From assembly GCF_000321225.1 (NCBI RefSeq), contig NW_004450276.1, positions 2,078,367-2,142,366 on the forward strand: DNA of 64,000 bases, given 5' to 3'. This DNA is from Odobenus rosmarus divergens (lineage: Eukaryota > Chordata > Mammalia > Carnivora > Odobenidae). The notes under the pieces were generated by a model. It saw only the letters and a program-made list of their open reading frames with translations. It made no database searches and was not told the origin of the DNA. Both the position numbers and the translations under genes were made by a program. Shown here piece after piece: positions 46,259-58,264 of the stretch (within the stretch, counting starts at the first letter, position 1; each line of letters begins with the position of its first letter).

Positions 46259-48349
46259 GGAAGTTTTTTGATTACTGATTTGATTTCAGTGCTGGTAATC
46301 AATCTGTTCAAATTTTCTATTTCTTCCTGATTCCATTTTGTAGGTTATATGTTTCTAGGAATTTATCCATTTTTTTCTAGGTTGTCCAGTGTGTTCTTCT
46401 CTTTTTTTTTTCCCAAGAGTCTCACTGAAGGTTTAGCAGTTTTGTTGATCTTTTCAAAGAACCAGCTTCTAGTTTCATTGATCTGTTCTATTGGTGTTTT
46501 TATTTTCTATTTTGTTTATTTCTGCCTTAATCTTTGTTATTTCCTTCCTTCTCCTGGTTTTGGGTTTTGTTTATTCTTCTTTTTCTTGCTCTTTTAGGTG
46601 TAAGATTTGGTTATTTACTTGAGATTTTTCATGCTTCTTGAGGTAGGCCTGTATTGCTATAAAATTCCCTCTTAGAACAGCTTTTGCTACACCCCCAAAA
46701 TTTTAAACTGTTCTGTTTTCATTTTCATTTCTCTGCACGTACTTTTTTATTTCTTCCCTGATTTCTTGGTTAATCCATTCATTGTTTAATCTCCATGCAT
46801 TTGTGCTCTTTCCAGATTTTTTCTTGTGGTTGATTTCTAGTTTCATAATGTTATGTTCAGAAAATATGCATGGTATGACTTCTATCTTTTTGAATTTGTT
46901 GAGACTTCTTTAGTGTTTATATGTAACCCATTCTAGAGAATGTTCCATGTGCACTTGCAAAGAATATATATTCTGCCAATTTAAGATGGAATATTCTGAA
47001 TATATGCTAGATCCTGCTGGTTCAGTGTATCAATCAAAGTCACTATTTCCTTGTTGATTTTTGTTTGGATCATCTGTCCATTTATGTAAGTGGGGTGTTA
47101 CAGTTCCCTACTATTTTTGTATTACTATCAATTACTTTCTTTATGTTTGTTATTAACAGTTTTATGTATTTGGATGCTCCCATGTTGGGTGCATAAATAT
47201 TTACAATTGTTATATCATCTTGTTGGATTACCCCCTTAATGATTTTATAGTGTCCTTCTTTGTCTCTTGTCACAGTCTCTGTTTTAAAGTCATTTTATCT
47301 GATATAAGTATTACTACCCTGGCTTTCTTTTTTAATCCTGGTGCATGATAAATGCTTCTCCATTCCTTCACTTTCAATCTGCATGTGTCTTTAGGACTGA
47401 AATGAATCTCTTACAGGCAGCATATAGATGTGTCTCACTTTTTCATTCATTCTGTCATCCTGTCTTTTGATTGGAGCATTTAGCCCATTTACATTCAAAG
47501 TAATTATTGATAGGTATGTATTTATTGCCATTTTTTTACTCATTCTATGATTATTTTTGTAGTTCTTTTCTGTTCCTCTTTTCTCTTACTCTTTTTTGTC
47601 ATGATTAGTTGGCTTTCTTTAGCAATATACTTGGATTCCTTTCTCTTTATTCTTTGCATATCTATTACTGATTTTTGATTTGTGGTTACTGTTCAGCTTG
47701 TAAATAACATGTTCTATACATAGCAGTTTATATTAATTTGATGGTTGCTCAAGTTTTAACCGATTCTTTACTCCTCTCCCTGCCCCCACATTTTAGTATA
47801 TGGTGTCCTTTATATCCTTTTATTTTGTGAGTCCTTTGAATGATTTTCATAGATACATTTATTTTTATGGCTTTTATGCTTCCTATTTTTCTTGCTCTTC
47901 CTATGGTCTTTCCTTGCCATGCAAAGGAAATATTTCTTGTAGGGCTGGTTTAGTGATCATGGGTTCCTTTAATTTTTGTTTGTTTGGGAAACTCTTTATC
48001 TCTCTTTCTATTCTGAATGATAACCTTGCTGGATAGAGTATTCTTGGTTGCAGTTTTTTTTTTTTCTTTCAGCACTTTGAATATGTAGTGCCACTTTCTT
48101 CTGGCCTGCAAAGTTTCTGCTGAAAAATCAGCTAAAATCCTTATGGGGTTTTTCTTATATGTAGCTGTTATCTTTTTTCTTGCTGCTCTTAAAATTCTTT
48201 TTATCACTACTTTTCACCATTTTAATTACTATATGTCTTTGTGTGGACCTCCTTGAGTTGATTTTGCTGAGGTTCCTTGGGCCTTCTGGGTCTAGATTTC
48301 TTTTCTCTTCCCCAGATTTGAGAATTTTTCAGCTGTTATTTCACCATCA

Positions 48350-49430
48350 TGTCTGAAGAATTGTTTTGTTGGATATAAAATTTTTGATTGACAGTTTTTC
48401 CTTTTAGCACTTTGAGTATATCATTCCACTACTTTCTGGTCTCTGTTATTCAGATGGGAAGTCAGGTACTATTTGTATTGTTGGTTCCCTGCATTTGATA
48501 AGTCATTTTTCTGTTGCTGCTTTCAAGATTTATTTTTTTCTTTGACTTTCATCAATTTTGCCTCAATGTGTCTGGGTGTGGATCTTTTTATATTTATCCT
48601 ACTTGATGTCTGCTAAACTTTTCGAACATGTAAATTAAGGTTTTACATCAAATTTGGATAATTTTGACATTATTTCTTCCAATATTTTTTCTACATGTTT
48701 CTCTTCTGTGATTGTCATTACATATAGGTTGGTATACTTGCTGTTGTCCCATAGGTCTCTGAATTTGTCCTTTTTTAAATCTTTTTCTCCCTCATTCTTC
48801 AGACTGGATTATTTCTATTAATCTATCTCCATTTTCAGTAATTCTTCCTTTTACTATTTCAAATATGCTGTTGAACTCCTCTAGTGATTTTTTCATTTCA
48901 CTTATTGTAGTCAACATCAAAATTTCCATTTGGACACATATAATTTTGAATATCTTATTTCTCCTATTTGTTGACTTATTATTGTCACACTTTAATTCTT
49001 TAAATATGATTTCCTTTAGTTCCTTTAGCCCACTTTTAATTAGCTGCTTTGAAGTCTTTTTCTTTTTTTAAAGATTTTATTTATTTATTTGAGAGAGAGA
49101 ATGAGAGAGAGAGAGCACATGAGAGGGGGGAAGGTCAGAGGGAGAAGCAGACTCCCCGCTGAGCAGGGAGCCCAATGCGGGACTCGATCCCGGGACTCCA
49201 GGATCATGACCTGAGCTGAAGGCAGTCGCTTAACCAACTGAGCCACCCAGGCGCCCTGAAGTCTTTTTCTGTTAAATCCAACATCTGGGAATACTCAGAG
49301 ACTTATTTATTGACTGCTTTCTTCCCTGATTTTGGGCCCCACATTCCCATTTTTTTGCAAGTCTTATAATTTTTTTTTTTCACTGAAAGTCAGTTATTTA
49401 AAATGAAACATAGTAGTAAGTCTAGTTTGT
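48350..49430 (-). mobile_element. Second LINE (L1/HAL1-like) 5' segment, antisense
   Basis: TTGGATATAAAATTTTTGAT-TGACAGTTTTTCC at 48370 restarts a segment homologous to 48028-48130, so this is a separate LINE piece adjoining the first. CAGACTGGATTATTTCTATT, GCTGTTGAACTCCTCTAGTG and AAATCCAACATCTGGGAAT follow the ORF1/5' region of old L1 or HAL1. A SINE splits it at 49064. Confidence 0.65.
49064..49257 (-). repeat. Can-SINE, minus strand
   Basis: Complete; target duplication GAAGTCTTTTTCT at 49051-49063 and 49258-49270. Confidence 0.95.
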
Positions 49431-49643
49431 AATTTTTCTTGTCATTAATGATAACATTCAGGAAAATACCAGAGACATTGTCTTCACAAGCAAGAAGATG
49501 GATAAATCCAAATAAATTCACCATTATATTTAATTATTCTCTGTATCAATCAATTTAAAAGCCTAGAGCTCTACTAAGGGAAGCTAAACTGTAATCTATA
49601 AACTGGCAACCATACCATGGTAGCATTAGAAAACAAAGTCAGC

Positions 49644-49840
49644 AGGGCGCCTGGGTGGCTCAGTTGGTTAAGCGACTGCCTTCGGCTTGGGTAATGATCT
49701 CAGAGTCCTGGGATCGAGCCCTGCATCAGGCTCTCTGCTCCATGGGAAGCCTGCTTCTCCCTCTCCCACTCCCCCTGCTTGTGTTCCCTCTCTTGCTGTC
49801 TCTCTCTCTGTCAAGTAAATAAATAAAATCTTTAAAAAAA
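49644..49840 (+). repeat. Can-SINE, plus strand
   Basis: AGGGCGCCTGGGTGGCTCAG head, AAATAAATAAAATCTTT tail; duplication AAAGTCAGC on both sides. Confidence 0.95.
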
Positions 49841-50375
49841 AAAGTCAGCTTGTCTCTACAATCTCAGATCCCTTTTATTTCCTTTCTTGTTTCTGCCTAA
49901 ACGAACCCTTAAAAGGAAAATAATTTTATTTACATAATCAAATTAAAGTTATCGTTAATCTACTAAGGATGATGTATATAGTACCTCAAGGAAATAAATT
50001 TCCTAAGGATTAGGCCAGTTCTATCTTTTGTTTGCATTTTTATATGGACCATCTAGAAAAAGAAATAGTTGGCTCAAGGGAAGGTATCTCTTGGGAGGAA
50101 TTGCCCATTGTATCATCCCTAGGAGACAAAAATGGTAGGAACATCTTTGTAAGGCTGATTTAGCTCCAAAGCTTAGTCAAAATCTTGTGAGACAATCAAT
50201 ATTCACATGAAGTATAAGTGTTCTTTTATTATTGTCCAGAGTAACATCTTGACTTTTCATTAGAACCAAATTTATCTAGCAAAATATCTATGCTGTGGCC
50301 ATAAGAAATTGTGATTATCCTGAGATTGACTTATCTTTACTCTATGTGATGCCAGATTTTGTGTGAAATTTCTAG

Positions 50376-50542
50376 AACTAGACCAACTCCTCAACATTCT
50401 CTGGACCAAAAGTACCTGTATCGGAAAAGATAAAATCCATCAACTTCAAAGGAAACAGAACAACCTATCAATCTATGACTGGGGCTACCCTAATCTATCC
50501 ACGGGCCAAGAGTCAGATGATGGTTCAGCTTCCTGGGATGAG
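50376..50542 (+). CDS. SLC39A12: SLC39A12 fourth coding exon: extracellular domain, variable segment
   Basis: This exon encodes the rest of codon 251 to residue 306. The acceptor is TTTCTAG|AA and the donor GAG|GTATGG. The sequence runs [16 protein letters not shown], then [10 protein letters not shown], then a fast-evolving tail ending DDGSASWDE. The junction is clear because phase 1 from exon 3 is restored to phase 0 here. Against my recollection of human ZIP12, the tail is about two residues shorter (56 rather than 58) and the last codon is GAG (E) rather than CAG (Q). The tail is the least conserved part of the protein seen in this window. As exons 3 and 4 are not individually multiples of three, skipping either alone would break the frame. 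Confidence 0.94.
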
Positions 50543-50748
50543 GTATGGTCATTATTCTTATACTACCAGTTGCTACTGTCAAAGTTGTGAAAGTTCTATA
50601 ACAGTTGTGGAAAATTTAAAGGATAATGTGTATTTCCTTAAATGTAAAAATTTTCTATTTCTACAGAGTGGTCATGGTTTTTTTTCTTCTACAAATAGAT
50701 CTCTGTAGACATAAACATAAGGCCAAGACATGTAGGAAAAACATATAG

Positions 50749-50788
50749 TGTATGTGTGTGTGTGTATATATATATAATATATATATAT
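50749..50788 (+). repeat. TG/TA microsatellite
   Basis: (TG)n passing into (TA)n in intron 4. Confidence 0.9.
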
Positions 50789-50829
50789 GACTCTTTCCCC
50801 CCTTGTGTCTGTATTAAATGCACAAATAA

Positions 50830-51010
50830 TTAATTCAGCAAACATACTGAGCATTTACTACCTGCCAGTCACCGTCATGGCCATTAGGGATACAGTGCCG
50901 AACAAAAATATGCAAAATTCCTTTGGTGCTTACAGGGTAGTAGGAGTATACAAACATTACATATATACTTACAATGATGAATGAATGCTTTAAACGTAGA
51001 TTAGGTTATA
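50830..51010 (-). repeat. L2 LINE fragment, antisense
   Basis: AACATACTGAGCATTTACTA, ATTAGGGATACAGTGCCGAA and TTTGGTGCTTACAGGG follow reverse L2. Confidence 0.65.
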
Positions 51011-51377
51011 AAGAGATTACTTTGACCTGTGAGTTACAGACAAATATTTGTATAGTAGGTAGCACTGAGAAGTGTTTTGAGAAAAGGTGATATATGAACT
51101 TATAAACATATTTATATCCATTATTACCTGAAGTTGTACTCCAAAGTACATTCACTAGTCTATCTTAATGCTCTTTGAAAAGGAGTGCTGTGGTCAAATT
51201 GGTTTGGGAAATACTAGAAATGCATATTACTCTGTAGCTTATTAAGTTATCTGGGGAGGTCCTTTAGCAAATAAACTTCTTTAATCTTATTGAATCCAGC
51301 ATTTCACAAACCTTGACTACAGAATTCTTCCCAGCCCTAACCATTTAAAATCCTGATAAATTGATGTTTCACAAACA

Positions 51378-51550
51378 TGGCTTATGTTTATTGAGTATGT
51401 ACTATGTATTAGAGCACTGTTTCACCTGCATTGCCTCATTTAATTATTATCACAACTATATGAGGTTAGGGTATATTATTCCCATACTACAGATGAAGAA
51501 ATCAAGACATGGAACTAATAAATAATTGCTTCAGCTCACAGAAACTAGGA
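51378..51550 (-). repeat. MIR SINE, antisense
   Basis: ATTGAGTATGTACTATGTAT, CTCATTTAATTATTATCACA and ACTACAGATGAAGAAATCAA follow reverse MIR. Confidence 0.75.
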
Positions 51551-51734
51551 TATACACATAGGTTGTCTAAAAACATACTCTGTGCTCGTAACAGCTGTGC
51601 TATTGTTTGGGAAATGTTGATTTAAATAAAACTGTTTTTGTTATTTGTACCTTAGGTGAGCAAGGTGTAGTCAGTACCTTAAAAGGGCCAAATCCCTTAC
51701 AGATTCTTAACAATGCAGAATGTTGTTCCTTTGA

Positions 51735-51925
51735 GTTATATATACATGACTGGGCAGTATCATATATTCCCTCCAACCCTCCGAAGTTTGTATCTCTTAA
51801 TCCCCTTCATCTATTCTGCCCACCCCCCACCCCAAACCCTCCCCTCGGGGAGCCACTAGTTGGTTCTCCATATTTACGAGTCTGTTTCTCTTCGTTGTTG
51901 TTGTTTGCTTGTTTTGCTTTTTAGA
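51735..51925 (-). repeat. L1 3' UTR fragment, antisense
   Basis: CCACCCCCCACCCC, GGAGCCACTAGTTGGTTCTCC and ATATTTACGAGTCTGTTTCT follow the reverse complement of an L1 3' UTR. Confidence 0.6.
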
Positions 51926-52390
51926 CAAAAACAGATTATTAAAATATTAGATATTTTTAAAAGTAAATTTCTGTTACTTCTGCTGTATATGTGATATATA
52001 TGTGATATATATATATATAAAAGATATAAAGACATGTATGAAAGTTGATTCTTTCAAACTCATGCTAATTGTATTCAACACAAAGTGAAGAGAGCTGATG
52101 CGTATGTTAATCTTTGTTTGCCAGGTCTTCTTAGATGCTTCTTCAGGGCTGGCTTTTAGAAGGGAGCAAATTTGCCTAATGAGACCTTATCTTCATAAAG
52201 AATGAAAATTGTTTCTTAAAATTTGGGAACTACCTCCTTAAGGCATGTGACTTCCAAGAACAGTAATAGTCATTTCCTGTGCTAACAATGCAAATGGTTC
52301 TTCTCTGTCCCAACATGTCACTGTCCTTGTGACTCTTGATAGGACCCTAAGATAGACCAGATCTGAAGATCCTGCTTATGTTATTTAGAC

Positions 52391-52556
52391 CAGTGGTTCT
52401 CAAAGTGTTGTACCTGGGAACTTCTTGGAAATGTAAATTCTCAGGTCCCACCCCAGCATCTGCTGAATCATAAACTCTGGGAGTAGAGCCCAGCACTCTG
52501 TCTTTTAACAAGCCCTCCAAGTGATTCTCAAAACTGAAGTTCATGAACCACTGCTT
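52391..52556 (+). mobile_element. MER5A hAT transposon
   Basis: Starts CAGTGGTTCTCAAAGTGTTG and ends TTCATGAACCACTG, with GGAAATGTAAATTCTCAGGT and AACAAGCCCTCCAAGTGATT inside. Both inverted ends are preserved. Confidence 0.9.
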
Positions 52557-54248
52557 TAGAATGTTTGTAAAGTTATCATAGAAGTCTGATGACATCAAAA
52601 CAAGGATACACATAATTTGAAGTTTTATGCAAAGGAATAAAGATATTTTCAAGGTTATTGGCTGGATAATCTAAATTTTCATTCTAGTTTGTTCTTTATT
52701 AAAAATATTGGGGTTTCAGATTTATAGAATATAATGAATCACCATTAAGGACATTTGTGTTAGTGATTTCAGAAGAAATTTAAAACAAACAAATGACCTA
52801 AATAACACAGGAAAACAGCAAATAAAGATCAAGGGCACAGAAGCTTTTAATAGAATATCCTTACTCTAGGAGAAGGTAGTCTAAGACCAGAACAATTCAA
52901 TTTCTTGGCAGTGAACTGGTGAAAGATGCATAGCATTCTGTTCATGTTTGTCTCTGCACTGTTTTACTTACCAGTCAAGCACTTTTCAATGAGAATGTTT
53001 ATTACAAAGGATTCATCATCAAAAGTTTGTTGCCAGTTTCCCTTTGTTGTTGTCAGTATATTTAATGGTGAAGTAATTATATTCCATTAGTAACAAATGG
53101 TACAAAAGAGAATATTGTCTTTGGCACAAATTATTTTGACAAAGGGAAAAAGACAAACCCAGGTTTAGCTTTCTGTCGTTGCTTTTTGTAGTAGAAACCT
53201 TTTGGAGTTTTGCCCAGTCCTTTTCTGAGAAATTCCTTCCTCACTCACAGGCGTGAGGCTGGCAGCCGTGTCTGAACAATCTGATCCCACCTCCTATCTC
53301 GTGGGCAAAACTGATTGAACCAGAGGGACGTCTGACCCCAGAGAGCCCATCTGTGGCTTTGCTGAAGCAATCAGATCTCTGTCGGGACTTGCAGACTCCA
53401 CTCAATCTTGGGTTTGTGGGCTGAGAGGTCACTTCAGAGTTGGGGCTTATATGACCTTGTGTTTACTAAAGGAGAGAACACTGGACCGCGAAAGAAAATA
53501 GATACATGCAGCAGGAAACAGAAAGGAGAAAATACTTGGCCCCAAACAGACAGAGTCAGAAACATCTTCGGTTCTGATTTTCTAGCTTCAAGTTGAGTTC
53601 CTCTTGAAGTGTGGCTGCCTTTTCAATCTCAGAGATCCTTAGCATCCTTCCAATACAAACTCCTCTTGGTTCTCACTGATTTGAGTGGATTCTCTTCCCT
53701 GCAACCAAATCTTTCCTGATCAACATAAAACATTTTTTATTCATGGACTCATCCCCCCAAAAATGTCTGTTGGGAAAACCCAGCAAATATGTCATCATTT
53801 TCTGATCAGCAATGTGCCTTTGTTAAAAATCCCTACATTCCCCCACAGAGCAAATCACACAAGCCTTGTAAAGTACTGCTTTTCTTCAACTACCGTATTG
53901 ATTGTGACTACAGCTCACAAAGACGTCGCACTAGGGTTTGATTTCACCATTTGTGCTGCTGGAACTATATACACATTAAAACTTTTAAATGCCATTTTTG
54001 ATACACACAGTCAGCCCCGAACACTCCCGAGATGCACAAATTTCCTTGTGGCAATGTTGAGAGACCTGTTGCCTTTGTTGTTTACGAATAACCCTTACCT
54101 CTCATGAACATGTCTATACAGCATAGAAAAACAGCAAAGGAATCATAATGATTTCAATTGTTTTGGTGGAGAAGGGAGGTCGGTTACAAAGGTGTCCGTA
54201 TTATTTAGTGTTTACACACATGCTGGTTGACACAGCATTCACTTTTTT

Positions 54249-54440
54249 TTTTAAAGATTTTATTTATTTATTTGAGAGAGAGAATGAGAGAGAGAGGGAG
54301 AGATCATGGCGGGGGAGGGTCAGAGGGAGAAGGAGACTCCCCGCTGAGCAGGGAACCCGATGTAGGACTCGATCCCGGGACTCCAGGATCATGACCTGAG
54401 CCGAAGGCAGTCGCTTAACCAACTGAGCCACCCAGGTGCC
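54249..54440 (-). repeat. Can-SINE, minus strand
   Basis: Complete; target duplication CAGCATTCACTTTTTT (from 54233 and from 54441). Confidence 0.95.
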
Positions 54441-54779
54441 CAGCATTCACTTTTTTAAAACATTAACTTTTGCTTTTGAAAATACATGTTGCCCACACAG
54501 GCTTATTCAATCAGAGAATATTAAAGACAACGATCTCATTACCTCAGAGCTCCTGTTTATCATATGAAATCTTGACTCTTGAGACAAAGCCATCCCCACT
54601 GAAAAGCAGAAAAAAAAGAAAGCATCAAGGTTGCCTTAGACTGCTGGTTAGAAAACCATTCGACACATTGTAAAATACAGTGCATGTTTTCAGGAAAGAA
54701 AAAAAGGGTGCAAAACTCATTCTAATCATACTCAAAGCAAAAGTGAGGTGCAGCTGACTTTGATCAGAGGTTTAAAATA

Positions 54780-54946
54780 GGGACGCCTGGGTGGCTCAGT
54801 CGGTTAAGCGTCTACCTTCAGCTCAGGTCATGATCCCAGGGTCCTGGGATCGAGTCCCACATGAGGCTCCTTGCTTGGCAGAGAGCCTGCTTCTCCCTCT
54901 ACCTGCTCTGCCTGCCGCTCCCCCTGCTTGTGCACTCTCTCTCTGA
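54780..54946 (+). repeat. Can-SINE, plus strand, lacking its A-rich tail
   Basis: GGACGCCTGGGTGGCTCAGT head to CTCTCTCTCTGA. The AAATAAATAAAATC tail is missing, yet CAGAGGTTTAAAATA flanks it on both sides (54765-54779 and 54947-54961). Confidence 0.95.
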
Positions 54947-55109
54947 CAGAGGTTTAAAATAATCCTTGGAAATTACGATTGCAGGGGAAAACAGGCACGA
55001 GTGGCTTCTTGTGTCCTTTTTAGCCATTTGGTTTGGCTCTGACTTCTCAGGAACGGCAACTGATGGAAAATTTGTTTGCTGGGATTACTAACCATGTTTT
55101 CCCACACAG

Positions 55110-55281
55110 TCTTGCTTCTCTGCGGGGCAGCTGGTGGAGATATTTCTACAGAACAGCCTTTCACCCATTTCCAAGGAAGACTTCAAGCGAATGAGTCCTG
55201 GAATCGTCCAGCAATTACTCAGCTGCTCTTGTCAGCTGCCTGAGGACCAACAAGCAAAGCTGCTACCAACCACTCTGGAGA
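55110..55281 (+). CDS. SLC39A12: SLC39A12 fifth coding exon: end of extracellular domain
   Basis: This exon encodes residues 307-363 plus one base of codon 364. It begins [14 protein letters not shown] and continues [20 protein letters not shown] and [20 protein letters not shown]. The acceptor is CCCACACAG|TCT and the donor A|GTAAGT, a consensus donor, leaving phase 1. The CSC motif and the KEDF-MSPGI block match human ZIP12. The reading frame stays open past the donor for about 48 codons into a MIR element, but that continuation has no similarity to ZIP12 and is intron. Confidence 0.96.
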
Positions 55282-55334
55282 GTAAGTGGTGGTGCTTCCT
55301 GGAGAAAGTTAGTGCACACAGTGTAGTAACAATA

Positions 55335-55590
55335 GTGACCGTAGGATACGTATTCTATATACCAGGCACTGTTCTCAGCATTTTACATTTCTCAACTCAT
55401 TCAATCCTCACAACAACACTATGAGCTAGACACTATTATTATCATCCCCATTTTACAGATACAGGAACAAGCACCTAGATGCTAAGGGACTTGCCCAAGG
55501 ACACACAGCTGGTAAGTGACGGAGTTGGAATGTAAACCCCGGCAAGTGGGCCCCAGCGTCCTTGTTTTCAGCCACTGTGCTACGTTACCT
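55335..55590 (-). repeat. MIR SINE, antisense, 55 bp after SLC39A12 exon 5
   Basis: ATACCAGGCACTGTTCTCAG, CTCATTCAATCCTCACAACA, CCCATTTTACAGATACAGGA and CACACAGCTGGTAAGTGACG match reverse MIR closely. Confidence 0.9.
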
Positions 55591-57564
55591 TTCACTGAAT
55601 ATTTCCTGTTTTGCATGTAAGTCACAGAAATTGATTTTATCCTCCCTATATGACTCAGTCATGGACCAACTTCAAAGTTCCTAGTTGAGAAGTGGCAGGG
55701 TATAAGAGAAGGAAGATGAGCGATGGAATCAGAGATGCCAAGTTGAGTCGTGCCTTCTGGCCCCAGCCAACTCAGTCATCTTAAGCCCTCTCTTTATTTC
55801 CCCAAGGCTGGCTTTATTTTTTTCCTGCACGGTAGGAAAACAGTGATATCACACAGCTCCCCATCCTTTCGCACATCATGACACACGTTAAAAAAACAAA
55901 GGCATACTGGGGTAAACCAAAGAGCTCCTCTGGGGTGGAAGTGGCCGTGGGGGGAGTTGTCAGCCTCCCGACCAGGCTGACCCCCCGGGAAGTGAAGGCT
56001 GGATATTTGCACTCCCCTATAACCCACTGAATCACCACAGTAGGTGAGCTCCAGTATAAGGCTTCACAGGGTAGCTGTAAGTTTCAAACGGGATAATGTG
56101 TACAAAAATGTGTTCTGTCACTTAAAGCACTGTATATTTAAAAGAAAAAGAAATCGTGGCCAAAAACATCCAGGATGAATAGCAAAAATGTGACAGTTAA
56201 CACATGCACGCTGTAAATATTGCCAGTGATCAGAGGGCCTTATGTAGGCTTTTCAGAGCATTTTTCTTTCTGAGATAGTCTTGCAATGTCCATCAGGGAT
56301 GAACTGTCCAGCACTTCTAACACACTGTGAATTCTGCAGCATCAAGTGGCTCATTTGAAGATTTTATGTGAACAAAAACCTGCCAGAACCAAATATCTAA
56401 GACTCCATATTCACTGAAAGGAAAAAAGCTTCATTAAACCTGAACAATGAAATAATTCAGCACCTGGTGGTCAGCGTTTGCTCAGAAATGGAGAAGGGGG
56501 ACAGACCATGGCACCTAGGAGCCTCCAAGAGCATATTTACATGCCCACCACCGGACACCGTATCTGTTACATATGGGTCCCAGCAAAATAGCTTTATGAG
56601 CTGAAAATCTGTGAGAAATACTTATCTTTCTAATGAACAGCTAGACCTCCCCTGGGGAATGGTCTTCCTGAGAACAATTCAGAGAAATCACACTTACCAT
56701 AGAACCCATTACTGTGCTCAATTTAAAATGTTGCATTATGTAACTTAAGGGGAAAGGCGTAAATAACAGAAAATGTGGGATGAAGACAGAGGCTGGGGAG
56801 ATGTTAGGAAGAGAAAAGTGTTTTGCGTGCTAGAACCTGACCCTTAAGCACCACCTGCACATGGGTTTCCAGGAAAGAGTGTTACGGCCCCGTATAAATT
56901 AGATTTCGGACTTGTTCAAGGGAGCTGCTCAAGAATGGCTAGGAATTTAATGACTAGGTCAAGTTCTATTGTAATGATGTATAAATGTACATTTATATAG
57001 AACCCGTCTGCAAGCTGCCTGACTCCAGTCAAGATGCCATGACACTTCTGTGAGGACCTAGGGGGATTAGCAGAGTCCTGTGGCCACAAATGTCAGATTT
57101 TATGGTTTTCAGGCTCTTTGCCTTACGATCAGGTGAAATCTGATTCACAGAGGACCTGAACAGATTTCTAAGCTCTCAAGTTAGAAAGGGTCCTTTCCCC
57201 TCCAATACCATACTGTAGTTGCCTTTTAGGACAGAGGGGAGAGGAGTTAGAAGAATCAAAGGGCTACAAATTTTCCTTTTGCCTGGGTAATGCCACATCC
57301 TAATTTATCCTTGTGAATTCTCAACATTTTCTGATGTTTTTTAGCTATCATAAAAATGTGGCAACTTTGAACTTCATTAGACGTCCTTTGAATGTCTTTA
57401 ATTTATGTATTCAGTGAGAAGAATGACATTCCCATATAGTCTATTTTTGGAAGAGTGGGATACGAACCTTGGTTTAGTATCTCCAGGGATGTATTTATAA
57501 CATAGGTATTTTTATTAAGTCAGAACAAAATAAAACCTCTGAGTGTATATCTGTTCCAAACCAT

Positions 57565-57745
57565 TTTTATTATTTAAAAATTTTTTTAATTGTGGTAAAA
57601 AAAATTGAAATTGAGATGAAATTTAATCATTCTTAAGTGTATAGTTCAGCAGTACTTTCACATTATTGTGCAATAAATTTCTAGAACTTTTTCATATTGC
57701 AAAACTGTAACTCTATATCCATTAAACAACTGTCTTATAGAGATT
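57565..57745 (-). repeat. Old L1 3' fragment, antisense
   Basis: GTGTATAGTTCAGCAGTACT, CACATTATTGTGCAATAAAT and GCAAAACTGTAACTCTATA parallel the old L1 at 13.3-13.45 kb. Confidence 0.65.
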
Positions 57746-58264
57746 CCCTAGAAGTGAAGGGGTGGGGTAAGAGTGGGAAAATTAAAATTGGAAAGTTTTT
57801 TGCTTCTTTTGAGTACACTGCCAACTCTATTTTAATATTAGACTCCTGTATAATTTAGAACTTATAATTCAATAAAAGTCTTCTTAAAAACAAGACTATT
57901 ACTATGTTACCAGCTAGTATCATTAATACGATCTAATGTAGGGGTGAACCTTCCAGAAAAGTACAAGAATGATAAGCATAGGATATTTTCTATTTTAAGT
58001 AATTTTAAGATGGCAGTTTCTTAAAATCTACCATAGGCTTTAATTAGTATGATAACTGGGTTGTTTGATTTAACTTATTATCTGTAGTCACTAAAGGAAA
58101 TGATGGTTTAATTTTGTAGTTACCTTCCTTCATTGTTTCCAAATCAATTTGCTGTGGCTTATTAGTAATTTCTAAATAAGTAGAAGACAGAGTATTTGCT
58201 CTGAATATTTGCAGCCAAAGGGAAGTGGTGGCCTGGAAAACTCTTTATCCCCAAATCATTTATA

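Larger units (their letters stand above)
43175..48345 (-). mobile_element. Long decayed L1 LINE, antisense in SLC39A12 intron 3
   Basis: From the 3' UTR (43175) the minus strand reads back through ORF2 remnants: C-terminal 43464-43817, 44154-44357, 44582-44887, and reverse transcriptase 45093-45560 ([26 protein letters not shown]). The catalytic FADD appears as FADE (codon 45141-45143, GAG for GAT). Endonuclease-side remnants are at 45774-46247 and 47082-47273 (TIVNIYAPNMGA). ORF1 C-terminal remnants are at 47950-48207 (RILADFSAETLQARRKWHYI). Many stops and frameshifts separate the pieces, so it is dead. Two SINEs landed in it. Confidence 0.93.
41606..50375 (+). other. SLC39A12: SLC39A12 intron 3
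   Basis: The largest intron in the window (8,770 bp). More than six kilobases of it are an antisense L1 with nested SINEs (43175-49430). One decayed SINE lies before it (42184-42339) and one plus-strand SINE after it (49644-49840). 41606-42180, 42340-43170 and 49850-50370 show nothing I recognise. Confidence 0.9.
50543..55109 (+). other. SLC39A12: SLC39A12 intron 4
   Basis: Starts GTATGG and ends CACAG. It carries a TG/TA microsatellite at about 50749-50788, L2, MIR, L1 3' and MER5A fragments, and two SINEs. 52560-54230 (1.7 kb) holds nothing I recognise. Confidence 0.9.
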
